Below, piece after piece: positions 10,416 through 19,524 of a stretch of 64,000 bases of DNA; position 1 is the stretch's first letter; each line of letters opens with the position of its first letter. Source of the DNA: Rhizobium aethiopicum (GTDB lineage: Bacteria > Pseudomonadota > Alphaproteobacteria > Rhizobiales > Rhizobiaceae); the NCBI RefSeq assembly GCF_014197535.1, contig NZ_JACIFV010000019.1, positions 1-64,000 on the forward strand, in the 5' to 3' direction. The notes beneath the pieces were generated by a model. It saw nothing but the letters and a program-made list of their open reading frames with translations. It did not search any database and had not been told where the DNA came from. A program made the translations under genes and the position numbers.

Positions 10416-11297
10416 ATGGCAAGGATCGCATTCATCGGGCTTGGCAACATGGGCGGGCCGATGGCGGCCAATCTCGTCAAAGCAGGCCACGAGGTCCTTG
10501 GCTTCGATCTCGCGGCCTCGGTGCTGAAGGCGGCCGAAGCGAGCGGCGTCAAGCCGGCCAGTCATGCCAGCCAAGCGGTCAAGGACGCCGAGATCATCAT
10601 CACAATGCTGCCGCAGGGCCGGCATGTGCTGACGGCCTGGACCGATATCCTGCAGACCGCCGCGCAAGGCACGCTCGTCATCGATTGCTCGACAATCGAT
10701 GTCGAGAGCAGCCGCAAGGCGCATGAGATGGCGAAGGCCGCAGGCTGCCTGCCGCTCGACGCGCCGGTCTCCGGCGGCACGGGCGGGGCGATGGCGGGAA
10801 CGCTGACCTTCATGGCCGGCGGCTCGGATGAAGCCTTCGCCCGGGCGAAACCGATCCTCGAGGCGATGGGCAAGAAGATCGTCCATTGCGGCGAAGCGGG
10901 CGCTGGTCAGGCGGCGAAGATCTGCAACAACATGATCCTCGGCATTTCGATGGTCGGCGTCTGCGAGGCCTTCGTGCTGGCCGAAAAACTCGGCCTCTCG
11001 CATCAGGCGCTGTTCGACGTCGCCTCGACGTCATCAGGCCAGTGCTGGTCGATCAATACCTATTGCCCCGTGCCCGGGCCAGTGCCGACCTCGCCGGCGA
11101 ATAACGAATACAAACCAGGTTTTGCCGCCGCGCTGATGTTGAAGGATCTGAGACTCTCGCAGGAGGCGGCGCTGGCAAGCGGCGCGTCGACGCCGCTCGG
11201 CGCGGAGGCCGCCCAGCTTTACGCGCTGTTCGAAAAGCTCGGCAATGGCGGAAGAGATTTTTCCGCCATCATCGAGATGTTCCGCGAGAAGGTGTAG
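10416..11297 (+). CDS. mmsB: 3-hydroxyisobutyrate dehydrogenase
   Basis: An NAD-dependent dehydrogenase of 293 residues that oxidises 3-hydroxyisobutyrate to methylmalonate semialdehyde in valine catabolism. It shows the N-terminal Rossmann motif FIGLGNMGGPMAANL, the substrate motif DAPVSGGTGGA and the catalytic Lys in GAGQAAKICNNM. The segment SSGQCWSINTYCPVPGPVP is characteristic of true HIBADH rather than tartronate semialdehyde reductase. It is the last gene of the importer operon, which supports transport of a valine-related or branched compound. It is convergent with the iron-type ATPase gene, only 8 nt away. Confidence 0.88.
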   Translation: MARIAFIGLGNMGGPMAANLVKAGHEVLGFDLAASVLKAAEASGVKPASHASQAVKDAEIIITMLPQGRHVLTAWTDILQTAAQGTLVIDCSTIDVESSRKAHEMAKAAGCLPLDAPVSGGTGGAMAGTLTFMAGGSDEAFARAKPILEAMGKKIVHCGEAGAGQAAKICNNMILGISMVGVCEAFVLAEKLGLSHQALFDVASTSSGQCWSINTYCPVPGPVPTSPANNEYKPGFAAALMLKDLRLSQEAALASGASTPLGAEAAQLYALFEKLGNGGRDFSAIIEMFREKV

Positions 11298-11305
11298 GCG
11301 ACGAC

Positions 11306-12085
11306 CTACAAGAGATAGCTGACCGGTTCTTTTCGAACCGGGTGCGGGAAGACGCCCATGCCGACGCCGAAAATCGAGTGCAGGGTGTCGGCCTGCATGA
11401 TCTCGGCGGGCGTGCCTTCGGCGGTGATCCGGCCGCGGTTGAGCGCGACGATCGCGTCGCAGTAGCGGGCGGCGAGATTGATATCGTGCAGCACGATGAC
11501 GACGGTCAGCCCGCGTTCGTGGCTGAGTTGCTGCACCAGGGAGAGAACGCTCGCCTGGTGGGCGAGGTCGAGCGCCGATGTCGGTTCGTCGAGCAGCAGG
11601 CAGCGGGCGTCCTGGGCGAGCATCATGGCGATCCAGGCGCGCTGGCGCTCGCCGCCGGACATGTTGGCGAGGGGGCGATCGGCAAAGTCCTCAAGCTCGG
11701 TGCAGGCGATGGCGTCCTCGACCTTGCTGCGGTCCGTTGCGGTGAAGCGGCCGAGCGTGCCGTGCCAGGGAAAACGGCCGAGCGCCACCAGTTCACGCAC
11801 GGTCATCCCATCGGTCGCCGGGGTAAATTGCGGCATATAGGCGACGTGCCGGGCAAATTCCCGGACGCCCCAGTCGGCCGCCGCCTTGCCGCCGAAGGAG
11901 ATGGCGCCGGATTGCGGCACGACTTGGCGGGCGATGATCTTCAAAAGCGTGCTCTTTCCCGAACCGTTCGGCCCCACCAGACCGTAGATGCGGCCCTTTT
12001 CGAGGATCAGGTCGATGCCGGACAGGATCGGCTTAGGGCCAATGGCATAGATGATGTCAGACAGGGCAAGGAAAGACGACGGCAT
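11306..12085 (-). CDS. Iron-chelate-type ABC transporter ATP-binding protein, orphan
   Basis: An ATPase of about 259 residues in the FepC/FhuC class. It shows GLVGPNGSGKSTLLK (Walker A), NMSGGERQRAWIAMMLAQ (signature), CLLLDEPTSALD (Walker B) and VLHDINLAARYCD (switch His). The motif VALGRFPWHG after the Q-loop is typical of siderophore/haem importers. The start at 12085 (MPSSFLAL) is preferred over an upstream in-frame codon because of a GGAG site in front of it. No permease or binding protein of this class lies beside it, so it would serve a transporter encoded elsewhere. Confidence 0.82.
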   Translation of the reverse strand: MPSSFLALSDIIYAIGPKPILSGIDLILEKGRIYGLVGPNGSGKSTLLKIIARQVVPQSGAISFGGKAAADWGVREFARHVAYMPQFTPATDGMTVRELVALGRFPWHGTLGRFTATDRSKVEDAIACTELEDFADRPLANMSGGERQRAWIAMMLAQDARCLLLDEPTSALDLAHQASVLSLVQQLSHERGLTVVIVLHDINLAARYCDAIVALNRGRITAEGTPAEIMQADTLHSIFGVGMGVFPHPVRKEPVSYLL

Positions 12086-12246
12086 GGTCTGCTCCAGGTT
12101 CGGCGCTGCAGGCCCGGAAGGGCAAGCCCTCCCGTCCACACCCGGTTCCTGCAAAACTAAACCATGATTGTCAACTTACCTTTTTCTGCTGATCAACAAG
12201 GCGAGGGCGCGGGTATCGCCGCGGCCGCAGGCAGAAACAACGTCAA

Positions 12247-13005
12247 TCAGGTCTTCGACACCGAAAAAGTCAGCCTGGCGTCGCCGAAGAGGATATCGAT
12301 TTCGCCGGGTTCGGGCAGTTCGACGGCGCCGCTCAACGTGCCCGTCGTGATCAGCGCGCCTGCCTTCAGCGATGTTTCCGGACGCAAGCCGTCATTGGCG
12401 TAGTCCACCAGCCAGGTGAGAACGTCGCCCTTCGGATGCTCTGCCGGGCCATCATAGATGGTGCGGCCGGCATGGGTGACCTTGAGCGGCGTGCCGCCGG
12501 CGGTATCGACAAGGCTGTCGTCGAGCTTCGGACCGAGCACATAGCCGCTATTGCCGAGGCGGTCGGCGGCAAAGAGCAGGAAGGAAACGCTGCCGCTTTC
12601 CCTGACGGCGCTGACCAGCAGTTCGGCGCCGAGATGGACAGTGGAGATCGCCTCGACCACTTCGGCGCGGCTGTAGGGCCTGCCCGTGCGGATCGGCAGG
12701 TCCTTGCCGAGGCGCACGGCGATCTCGGTTTCGAATTTCAAGCCGGGATACCAGGGGATGTCAGCACCGGAGACCGATTCGGCATAGGGATGCAGCGGAC
12801 CGCTGACGGCCTGGCCTTGCGGCGAGACGGTCACCTTCCATGCATTGCTGGAAATGCCATCGGCCGCGGCGAGGAAATGCTGCGCTTCCATCGCCTGATG
12901 GAGGTCGGCCGGCGACAGAAAGGTGCTGGTCGCCTCCTGTGTGCCGGCCTGGCGCAAGCTGTAAAGCCTGGCTGCGAGGGCGCGCGGATCGAATGCTTTT
13001 GTCAT
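12247..13005 (-). CDS. 2-keto-4-pentenoate hydratase-like / fumarylacetoacetate hydrolase-family protein
   Basis: A protein of 252 residues resembling MhpD-type hydratases and decarboxylases of aromatic meta-cleavage pathways. The core segment is PWYPGLKFETEIAVRLGKDLP, and the C-terminal stretch LKAGALITTGTLSGAVELPEPGEI resembles the family's GD.I.TGT.SG region. The start at 13005 has a GGAGAC site upstream, and a start 11 codons further up is less likely. It is not clearly part of the rhamnose pathway. It lies just downstream of rhaK on the same strand, with about 80 nt between them. Substrate unknown. Confidence 0.7.
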   Translation of the reverse strand: MTKAFDPRALAARLYSLRQAGTQEATSTFLSPADLHQAMEAQHFLAAADGISSNAWKVTVSPQGQAVSGPLHPYAESVSGADIPWYPGLKFETEIAVRLGKDLPIRTGRPYSRAEVVEAISTVHLGAELLVSAVRESGSVSFLLFAADRLGNSGYVLGPKLDDSLVDTAGGTPLKVTHAGRTIYDGPAEHPKGDVLTWLVDYANDGLRPETSLKAGALITTGTLSGAVELPEPGEIDILFGDARLTFSVSKT

Positions 13006-13086
13006 GCTGTCTCCTCGACCTGATTTTCGAGGTGCCACACTAACCGCAAGCCGGCGGGGAACAAGGGGCGCGCCTGGGAAAAGCTG

Positions 13087-14457
13087 CTATTCCATCGCCG
13101 AGAACCAGCGATCGCGATAGGCCTTCAGCCCGGGGATATCGGTCGGCGGAACATGTGTCTGTGCCCCGGAGACCGGCCGGATGCCGGTCAGAAGGGCGGC
13201 CCCCTGGCTGGTGCCGGTCGAGCCTGGAACGGCGATGACATCGCGGCCGGCGAGGGCGGCGAGCAGCTTGAGATAGGTCCCGTTCAGGGCAAAAGGTCCT
13301 TCGACGATAACTGGCCCCTTGGCGCCGATCAGTCCGAGGCAGGCTTCGGTCATTAGCGCCAGATAGAGGCAGGCGGCGGCAAAACGCTCCTCGCGACTCG
13401 CCTCTTCGGCGCCGATCCAGCGGCTTGCCTTGCTCGGAAAAGGTCCCGAACCGGAGGCGATATTGGCCAACAGCATGATGCCCTTGCCGATGACGGGGCC
13501 GATCGCCTGCGCGGCTTTTTCGTCGATAGGGCCGATCTCGGCCGAAAGGATTTCGAATTCCCGCCCGCCCATAAAACGCGAAGAGGGAACGGCGCGGCCA
13601 TAGGCATCGACATTGGCAAGCGCATCGCGTGTCGGATCGAGGTGGTCGAGATCGCCGCCGACGCCGAAACTGATGACCCAGGTGCCTGTCGAGACGACGG
13701 CGAAGGGGGCGTCGCGGTGGACGAGGTGCGGCAGCAGCGAGGCGTTGGAATCGTGGATGCCGCAATAGACGGGCACGGAGATGCCGATATCATCGGCAAT
13801 ATCAGGCAGGACAGGGCCGAGCGCATCGAAGGCGGAACGGATCGGCGCCATCAGATCGCGGATGCCGAGCCTGTCGACGAGCGAGGAATAGCTTGATGTT
13901 TTCGGGTTCCAGAGGTCGGTGTGGCAGCCGAGCGAAGTCAGCTCATTGGCGGCGACGCCGGTCAGCCGCGCCGCCCAATATTGCGCGTATGTTACGATGG
14001 TCGTGACCTTGGCGAATTCCTCGGGAAAGGCGGTCTTCTGGTAGTGCAGCTGTGCGCCGACGTTGAGACCCATTGCAAGACGCGGCGAGAAGGTTTCCTC
14101 GAAGGAGGGGCGCAAGGCGGTATAGGCATCGCGGATCACCTCAGGATATTCGTGCTCGTAGTCGATCACGGGCATGGCGAGCGCGCCATTCCGGTCGAGC
14201 AGTGCGGCGGCGGCGCCATGGGTCGTAATCGAAATGGCGTCGAAGCCGGGGTCCCGCGCCAGACTCCTCAGCGCGTCGAGGGCGAAGCACCAGAGCGCCT
14301 CGATATCATAATGCGGGTAGGGGCCGGTCTTGACCGTGATGTTCGGCCGTTTCAGGACAGCGATCTCAGCGCCTGTCCCACTGTCGAGCACGACGACCTT
14401 GGCGTTGGTCTTGCCGATGTCGAGGACGGCGATGCGGCGATAGGAGCTGGCGTTCAT
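13087..14457 (-). CDS. rhaK: Rhamnulokinase-like sugar kinase required for rhamnose transport
   Basis: A FGGY-family kinase of 456 residues that would phosphorylate L-rhamnulose. The N-terminal phosphate loop is [15 protein letters not shown]. The substrate Asp lies in [13 protein letters not shown], and the adenosine-binding glycines follow in [14 protein letters not shown]. It is the last gene of the rhaRSTPQUK operon and overlaps the mutarotase gene by 4 nt. In R. leguminosarum this kinase is known to be needed for uptake of rhamnose by the ABC transporter as well as for catabolism. That dependence is established for the homologue and inferred here. Confidence 0.88.
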   Translation of the reverse strand: MNASSYRRIAVLDIGKTNAKVVVLDSGTGAEIAVLKRPNITVKTGPYPHYDIEALWCFALDALRSLARDPGFDAISITTHGAAAALLDRNGALAMPVIDYEHEYPEVIRDAYTALRPSFEETFSPRLAMGLNVGAQLHYQKTAFPEEFAKVTTIVTYAQYWAARLTGVAANELTSLGCHTDLWNPKTSSYSSLVDRLGIRDLMAPIRSAFDALGPVLPDIADDIGISVPVYCGIHDSNASLLPHLVHRDAPFAVVSTGTWVISFGVGGDLDHLDPTRDALANVDAYGRAVPSSRFMGGREFEILSAEIGPIDEKAAQAIGPVIGKGIMLLANIASGSGPFPSKASRWIGAEEASREERFAAACLYLALMTEACLGLIGAKGPVIVEGPFALNGTYLKLLAALAGRDVIAVPGSTGTSQGAALLTGIRPVSGAQTHVPPTDIPGLKAYRDRWFSAME

Positions 14458-14774
14458 GGCATATGAAAGAGGGTGACGAGGTCGCTCTGGACGGGCGAAT
14501 TATCCGGATTGGTCGCCATGATGTCGGCCATATGAGCCCACCATTTCTTCATGACCGGATGGTCCGGCAAGCTCGCCATCGTGTGATCGGCAGGCCGCGT
14601 CAGCACGCCAAAGAGCGTGTTGGTGTCGCGGTCGAGATGGATGGAATAGTCGCTGGCGCCCGACTGATGCAGGAGATCGACCAGTTCCGGCCAGATCTCG
14701 TCATGCCGCTTGCGGTATTCGGCTTCCATGCCGGAATGAAGCTGCATCTTGAAAGCGTATTTTTCCAAGGTCAT
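14454..14774 (-). CDS. rhaU: L-rhamnose mutarotase
   Basis: A small protein of 106 residues (RhaM family) that interconverts the anomers of L-rhamnose. The family's active-site residues are visible as Tyr20 and His24 in [12 protein letters not shown], together with the Trp pair in KKWWAHM. The gene overlaps rhaQ and rhaK by 4 nt on each side, so expression is tightly coupled. The R. leguminosarum homologue was named RhaU and shown to be a mutarotase. The E. coli equivalent is RhaM. Confidence 0.93.
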   Translation of the reverse strand: MTLEKYAFKMQLHSGMEAEYRKRHDEIWPELVDLLHQSGASDYSIHLDRDTNTLFGVLTRPADHTMASLPDHPVMKKWWAHMADIMATNPDNSPVQSDLVTLFHMP

Positions 14775-15781
14775 CGGGAGCTCATGAGCTTGATGCGGCG
14801 GGCGACGATCGGGATCGCGATGGTGATAATGAGAAGCAGGCCGATGAAGATCGACATGACGATGCCCGGCACGTTCAAGAGACCGAGGCCGAATGTGACG
14901 AGGCCCATGACGAAGGCGGCGATGACGACGCCGCCGATCGTGCCGGAGCCGCCGAGGATCGAGATGCCGCCGAGCACGACCATGGTGACGACTTCGAGTT
15001 CCCAGCCCTGAGCGATCGATGGCCGGGTCGAGCCGAGGCGCGAGGTCAGGCAGATGGCGGCAATGCCGCTCATGATGCCGGTCAGCAGGAAGAGAGTGAA
15101 TTTGACGCGTTCGACCGGGATGCCGGAGAAGCGGGCGGCGAAATCATTGTTGCCGATCGCATAGACCTGACGGCCGAAATTCGTCGCATGCAGCAGGATG
15201 GCGAAGAGGATTGCCAGCGCGATGAAGAGCACGAATTCGAACGAAAACACCCAGACGACATAGCCCTGGCCGAAATAGGCAAAGTCGGCCGGATATTTGC
15301 CGTAGGCCTGGTCGCCGAGCACGATATAGGAAATGCCGCGGAACAGACTCATTGTGCCGATGGTGACGACGATTGACGGCAGTTTCAGCACCGAGACCAG
15401 CACGCCGTTGAAGATGCCGCAGGTTAGGCCGGTGCCGAGGCCGATCAGCACCAGGCCCGGTGTGCCGATGCCGAGCTGGGCTGCCGCGCCCATCGCCGTC
15501 GAGGTGAGCGCGATGATGGCGGCGACCGAGAGGTCGATCTCGCCAGAGATGACCAGCAGCGCCATGGCGAAGGCGATCATCGCCTTTTCGGTGAAGTTGA
15601 AAGTGGCGTCCGAGAGGTTCCAGGCATCGAGGAAGTAGGGCGAGGCAAGCGAGTTGAAGATGAAGATCAGGACGGCGACACCGACGAGCAGCACCTCCCA
15701 GCTCGAAACGATGCGCTTGAAGGGTGTGCCGAGGCGATCGGGAATGACTCGTTTTTCAGGCTGCGTCGAAACGGTGCTCAT
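14771..15781 (-). CDS. rhaQ: Rhamnose ABC transporter permease RhaQ
   Basis: An inner-membrane permease of 336 residues in the CUT2 (RbsC-like) family. It has many hydrophobic helices, the family stretch [24 protein letters not shown] near the middle, and [29 protein letters not shown] near the C-terminus. It overlaps rhaP by 4 nt upstream and rhaU by 4 nt downstream. Two non-identical permeases, P and Q, form the channel of the rhamnose importer. Confidence 0.92.
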   Translation of the reverse strand: MSTVSTQPEKRVIPDRLGTPFKRIVSSWEVLLVGVAVLIFIFNSLASPYFLDAWNLSDATFNFTEKAMIAFAMALLVISGEIDLSVAAIIALTSTAMGAAAQLGIGTPGLVLIGLGTGLTCGIFNGVLVSVLKLPSIVVTIGTMSLFRGISYIVLGDQAYGKYPADFAYFGQGYVVWVFSFEFVLFIALAILFAILLHATNFGRQVYAIGNNDFAARFSGIPVERVKFTLFLLTGIMSGIAAICLTSRLGSTRPSIAQGWELEVVTMVVLGGISILGGSGTIGGVVIAAFVMGLVTFGLGLLNVPGIVMSIFIGLLLIITIAIPIVARRIKLMSSR

Positions 15782-16779
15782 GCTGCGGCCTCCGTTCTGA
15801 TTTCGGCTGCGGCGCGGTCGCGCAGGATGATGCGGCCCCGGTTGCGCTCACGCCGGGCGTTGAAGGCAACAGCGAGAATGATGACGGTTCCGGAGATCGC
15901 CATCTGCGTGAAGGGTGAGATGCCGATGACCGGCAGGGCGTTCTTGATGACGCCGAGGAAGAGCGCCCCGAGGACGGTGCCGGCGACCGAGCCGACGCCG
16001 CCGGCAATCGAGATGCCGCCGATGACGCAGGCTGCAACGCTGTCGAGTTCGAAGCCGTTGGCGATATCGACATAGGCGACGGCGTAGCGCGACACCCAGA
16101 GATAGCTGGAAAGGCCGGCGAGCGCGCCCGACAGCACGAAGGCGAGGAATTTCGTCCGGCCGGTATCGATGCCGGCATAGACGGCCGCCGTCGGATTGCC
16201 GCCGGTTGCATAGGCCGAGCGGCCGAACTGGCTGTAGCGCAGCAGCATATACATCAGCGCGACGATGATGATCGCAACCCAGCTCAACACCGGCAGGCCG
16301 AGGATCGGCGTGCGGGGAACGGCGAGGAAGATGGGTGTCATCTGGTGCGCGTTCACCCAGGCGCCGCCGGAGAGCACGAAGGCCATGCCGCGATAGATAG
16401 TAAGGGTGCCGAGGGTGACGACGATCGGCGGGATTTCGAGGCGCCAGACAAGGAAGCCGTTGATGGTGCCGAGGGCCGCGCCGATCACCACCGCCGCAAG
16501 AATCAGCACGATGAGCGGCAGGCCCGGAAAGGCGGCATTCATCATCGCGATCGCCATGCCGGTAAAGGCAAGGTTGGCGGCAACCGAAAGATCGATCGAT
16601 TTCGTCAGAATAACCGTCATCTGGGCAAGCGCCAGGATGATCAGGATCGCGGTGTCGTTGAAGATGCCGGCGAGATTATCCGGTGTGGCGAAATCGGCCG
16701 CCCGCGTCGAGAAGACGACGATCATCACCACGATGATGGCGAACAGCAGGGTTTCGCGTTTTTTGATCAGTTTAGCCAT
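15778..16779 (-). CDS. rhaP: Rhamnose ABC transporter permease RhaP
   Basis: A permease of 333 residues, the second CUT2 membrane subunit. The family segment ILTKSIDLSVAANLAFTGMAIAM and the C-terminal VIGGISIAGGVGSVAGTVLGALFLG are present. It starts 9 nt after the rhaT stop, with a GAGGTG ribosome binding site embedded there, and overlaps rhaQ by 4 nt. The name follows the R. leguminosarum gene order R-S-T-P-Q-U-K. Confidence 0.92.
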   Translation of the reverse strand: MAKLIKKRETLLFAIIVVMIVVFSTRAADFATPDNLAGIFNDTAILIILALAQMTVILTKSIDLSVAANLAFTGMAIAMMNAAFPGLPLIVLILAAVVIGAALGTINGFLVWRLEIPPIVVTLGTLTIYRGMAFVLSGGAWVNAHQMTPIFLAVPRTPILGLPVLSWVAIIIVALMYMLLRYSQFGRSAYATGGNPTAAVYAGIDTGRTKFLAFVLSGALAGLSSYLWVSRYAVAYVDIANGFELDSVAACVIGGISIAGGVGSVAGTVLGALFLGVIKNALPVIGISPFTQMAISGTVIILAVAFNARRERNRGRIILRDRAAAEIRTEAAA

Positions 16780-16788
16780 GCCATCACC

Positions 16789-18321
16789 TCATGCATTTCC
16801 GGTCGCCGCGCGCACCAGCGCCTCCGGCGAAAGCTGATCGCGCTCGAAGAGCCCGGCCGAGAGGCCTTCCTTCATGACAAGCACACGGTCCGACATGCCG
16901 ATGATCTCGGGCAGTTCGGAAGAGATCATGATGATGGAAAGGCCCTCTGCGGCAAGCTCGCTGATGAAGCCGTGCACGGCAGCCTTCGAACCGATGTCGA
17001 TGCCTTTGGTCGGTTCATCGAGAATGATGACCTTGGGCATGGTGGCAAGCCACTTGCCGATGACGACCTTCTGCTGGTTGCCGCCCGAAAGGGTGCCGAC
17101 CGGCACGGAGAGGGCTGCGGCACGCAGATCCAGCCGCTCGGCATATTTGCGGGCGAGCGCGAATTCCTCCGCCGCCTGCAGGAAGCCCTTGCGCGAGGTG
17201 CGCGTCAGCGACGGCAGCGTCATGTTCTGGTAGATCGGCATCGGCAGCGCCAAGCCGTGGCGGCCGCGCTCTTCCGGCACGTAGACGATACCGGCCTTGA
17301 TGGCATCATGCGGCGAGTTGATCGAAATTTCCCGGCCTTCCAGCGTCAGCCTGCCTGAGAGCGGCCTGGTGATGCCGAAGAGCGATTGCGCGAGTTCCGA
17401 ACGTCCGGCGCCGATCAGGCCGTAAATGCCGAGAATCTCGCCCTTGCGCAGCGTCAGCGAAATATCACGAAATTCGGTGCGGTGGCTGTATTTTTCGACG
17501 TCGAGCACCGGACCGCCGATCGCGACCTCGATCTTCGGAAAGACGTTTTCGACGTCACGGCCGACCATCATGCGGACGATCTCGTCCTGCGGTGTTTCCT
17601 TGAGCCGGCCCCGGCCGACGGCGCGGCCGTCGCGGAAGACGACAAAGTCGTCGGCGATCTCGTAAAGCTCGTCGAACTTGTGGCTGATGAACAGGATCGC
17701 CTTGCCCTGTTCCTTCAGGCCCTTGATGATGCGGAAGAGATCGTCGATCTCCTTGCGGGAGAGGGCGGCCGTCGGTTCGTCCATGATGACGATGCGGGCC
17801 TCGATCGACAAAGCGCGGGCGATCGCCACCAGATGGCGCTGCGCGATGGAGAGGTCCTTCAGCCGGATCGTCGGATCGATATTGCTTTCAAGCGCAGTCA
17901 GCAGCGTCTTCGAGCGGCTGTTCATCACCTGCCAGTCGATGGTGCGAAAGCGCGTGCGCGGCGCGTGGCCGAGAAAGATGTTTTCGGCAACCGTCAGCTC
18001 GTCGAACAGCACGGTTTCCTGGTGGATGGCGGTGACGCCTGCATCAATTGCCGCCTGGGCGCTGGCGAAGGTTACGGTTCGGCCGTCGACCAGGATTTCG
18101 CCTTCGTTCGGCCTGTAGATGCCGGTCAGGATCTTGACCAGCGTCGATTTGCCGGCGCCGTTTTCGCCGATCAGCGCGGTCACCGTGCCGGGGTGAAGCG
18201 CGATGCTGACATTGTCGAGCGCTTTCACGCCGGGAAAGATCTGGGAGATGCCGCGCATTTCCAGAATGGCCGGTGCATCGGGCATGGGGCTGACATCGTG
18301 CTTTTGCGTTGCGGCGTGCAT
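16789..18321 (-). CDS. rhaT: Rhamnose ABC transporter ATP-binding protein RhaT
   Basis: A double-ATPase of about 510 residues, the CUT2 architecture. The first cassette carries GENGAGKST and IMDEPTAALSRKEI. The second carries a degenerate A-loop GLIGAGRSE, then LSGGNQQKVVIGKWL and ILDEPTKGIDIG. The start at 18321 (MHAATQK) is chosen because AAGGTG lies 9 nt upstream. A start 14 codons further up would read into the palindromic element that fills the rhaS-rhaT gap. It energises uptake through RhaP/RhaQ. Confidence 0.92.
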   Translation of the reverse strand: MHAATQKHDVSPMPDAPAILEMRGISQIFPGVKALDNVSIALHPGTVTALIGENGAGKSTLVKILTGIYRPNEGEILVDGRTVTFASAQAAIDAGVTAIHQETVLFDELTVAENIFLGHAPRTRFRTIDWQVMNSRSKTLLTALESNIDPTIRLKDLSIAQRHLVAIARALSIEARIVIMDEPTAALSRKEIDDLFRIIKGLKEQGKAILFISHKFDELYEIADDFVVFRDGRAVGRGRLKETPQDEIVRMMVGRDVENVFPKIEVAIGGPVLDVEKYSHRTEFRDISLTLRKGEILGIYGLIGAGRSELAQSLFGITRPLSGRLTLEGREISINSPHDAIKAGIVYVPEERGRHGLALPMPIYQNMTLPSLTRTSRKGFLQAAEEFALARKYAERLDLRAAALSVPVGTLSGGNQQKVVIGKWLATMPKVIILDEPTKGIDIGSKAAVHGFISELAAEGLSIIMISSELPEIIGMSDRVLVMKEGLSAGLFERDQLSPEALVRAATGNA

Positions 18322-18340
18322 TATTCGTTTCACCTTGAAA

Positions 18341-18475
18341 ACCCCTCCCCAACCCCTCCCCACAAGGGGGAGGGGCTTGACCCATCGCGATGCCGAGGCT
18401 CGCGATGGGCGGGGACGTTGCCTCAGATTATCTCCCCCCTTGTGGGGGAGATGGCCGGCAGGCCAGAGAGGGTCT
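18341..18475. repeat. RIME-like intergenic palindromic mosaic element, copy 1
   Basis: This element fills the gap between rhaS and rhaT. It holds three perfect inverted repeats: CCCCTCCCC at 18353-18361 with GGGGAGGGG at 18367-18375; CCCATCGCGA at 18381-18390 with TCGCGATGGG at 18400-18409; and ATCTCCCCC at 18430-18438 with GGGGGAGAT at 18444-18452. The end reads GGCCGGCAGGCC. The pattern fits the Rhizobium intergenic mosaic elements (RIME). In the transcript it would fold strongly just after the binding-protein gene, which may favour high rhaS relative to rhaT. Confidence 0.8.
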
Positions 18476-18481
18476 TAACAA

Positions 18482-19477
18482 TCAGAAGACCTTGGAGAAC
18501 TGGTCGATGTTCGAAGCATTGTAGACGAAGGGATCGGCCATGGCGGCTTCGCCGTTGTCGCCGACCTTGATCTTGCCCATGCGGCCGGCTTCGATCTCGC
18601 TGCCCGGCTTGCCGTCGGTCTCACCCTTGACGAGGCGATAGGCGATCTGGGTTGCAGAGTAGCCGAGGTCGATCGGGTTCCAGATGGCGAATTCCTTCGT
18701 GGCGCCCGACTTGATCGCGCCAGCCATTTCGGACGGCAGGCCGAGACCGGTGACGTAGACCTTGCCGACAAGGCCCTTGTCTTCGACGACCTTGGAGGCG
18801 GCGAGAACGCCGACCGTCGTCGGAGCGACAATGACCTTGACGTTCGGGTTCGACTTCAGCAGGCCTTCGGCTTCACGATAGGACTTGTCCGAGAGGTCGT
18901 CGCCGTAAACCGTGGTGACGAGGTTGAGGCCGGGGAAATCCTTGAGCTGCTTCTTCATCTGGTCGATCCAGATGTTCTGGTTGGTCGAGGTGGTCGTTGC
19001 CGACAGGATGGCGAAGTCGCCCTTGCCGCCTTCCAGATGATCCTTGGCGAGCGTCAGGCACATCTTGCCGATCAGCTCGTTGGAGGACGGGTTGAGCTGC
19101 AGGATGCGGCCTTCCTTGGCAACGCCGGAATCCCATGAGATCACCTTGATGCCGCGCTGGGTTGCCTTCTTCAGCGCCGGAACGAGCGCGTCGGGATCGT
19201 TGGCAGAAACGGCGATGGCATCGACGCCCTGAGCGATCAGCGAGTTGATCACTTCGATCTGGCCTTCGGCCGTCGTCGACGTCGGACCGGTGTAGATCAC
19301 TTCTACGCCGCCGAGTTCCTTGGCGGCTTCCTGGGCGCCCTTGTTGGCCGCGTCGAAGAAACCGTTGCCGAGCGACTTCACGACGAGGCCGATCTTGATG
19401 TCCTTGGCGCTGGCAGTGCCGGCCATCATGGCGATGGCGAGCGCTGCGCCGAGCGCCAGTGTCTTTGCGAGTTTCAT
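18482..19477 (-). CDS. rhaS: Rhamnose ABC transporter substrate-binding protein RhaS
   Basis: A periplasmic sugar-binding protein of 331 residues (RbsB/CUT2 class). The signal peptide is about 24 residues ending TASAKD. The mature start IKIGLVVKSLGNGFFDAANKGAQEAAKEL and the later AISANDPDAL-type hinge region (AIAVSANDPDALVPAL) are typical of pentose/deoxyhexose binders. A strong GGGAGGAAAG site precedes the ATG. It delivers L-rhamnose to RhaPQT. This protein should not be confused with the AraC activator called RhaS in E. coli. Confidence 0.93.
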   Translation of the reverse strand: MKLAKTLALGAALAIAMMAGTASAKDIKIGLVVKSLGNGFFDAANKGAQEAAKELGGVEVIYTGPTSTTAEGQIEVINSLIAQGVDAIAVSANDPDALVPALKKATQRGIKVISWDSGVAKEGRILQLNPSSNELIGKMCLTLAKDHLEGGKGDFAILSATTTSTNQNIWIDQMKKQLKDFPGLNLVTTVYGDDLSDKSYREAEGLLKSNPNVKVIVAPTTVGVLAASKVVEDKGLVGKVYVTGLGLPSEMAGAIKSGATKEFAIWNPIDLGYSATQIAYRLVKGETDGKPGSEIEAGRMGKIKVGDNGEAAMADPFVYNASNIDQFSKVF

Positions 19478-19524
19478 GTCACTTTCCTCCCATTAAGATT
19501 AGACTTCCACACCTCGGCGGCGCC

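Noticed and set aside
11323-11341. CCGGTTC/GAACCGG hairpin between mmsB and the convergent ATPase gene
   Set aside because: It lies within the coding end of the ATPase gene with no clear T run on either strand beyond the loop, so a terminator call would be weak.
12146-12174. TTGACA at 12174-12169 (minus) as a promoter of the iron-type ATPase
   Set aside because: The hexamer at the correct distance (CAGGAA) does not resemble a -10, and no iron-box pattern could be confirmed.
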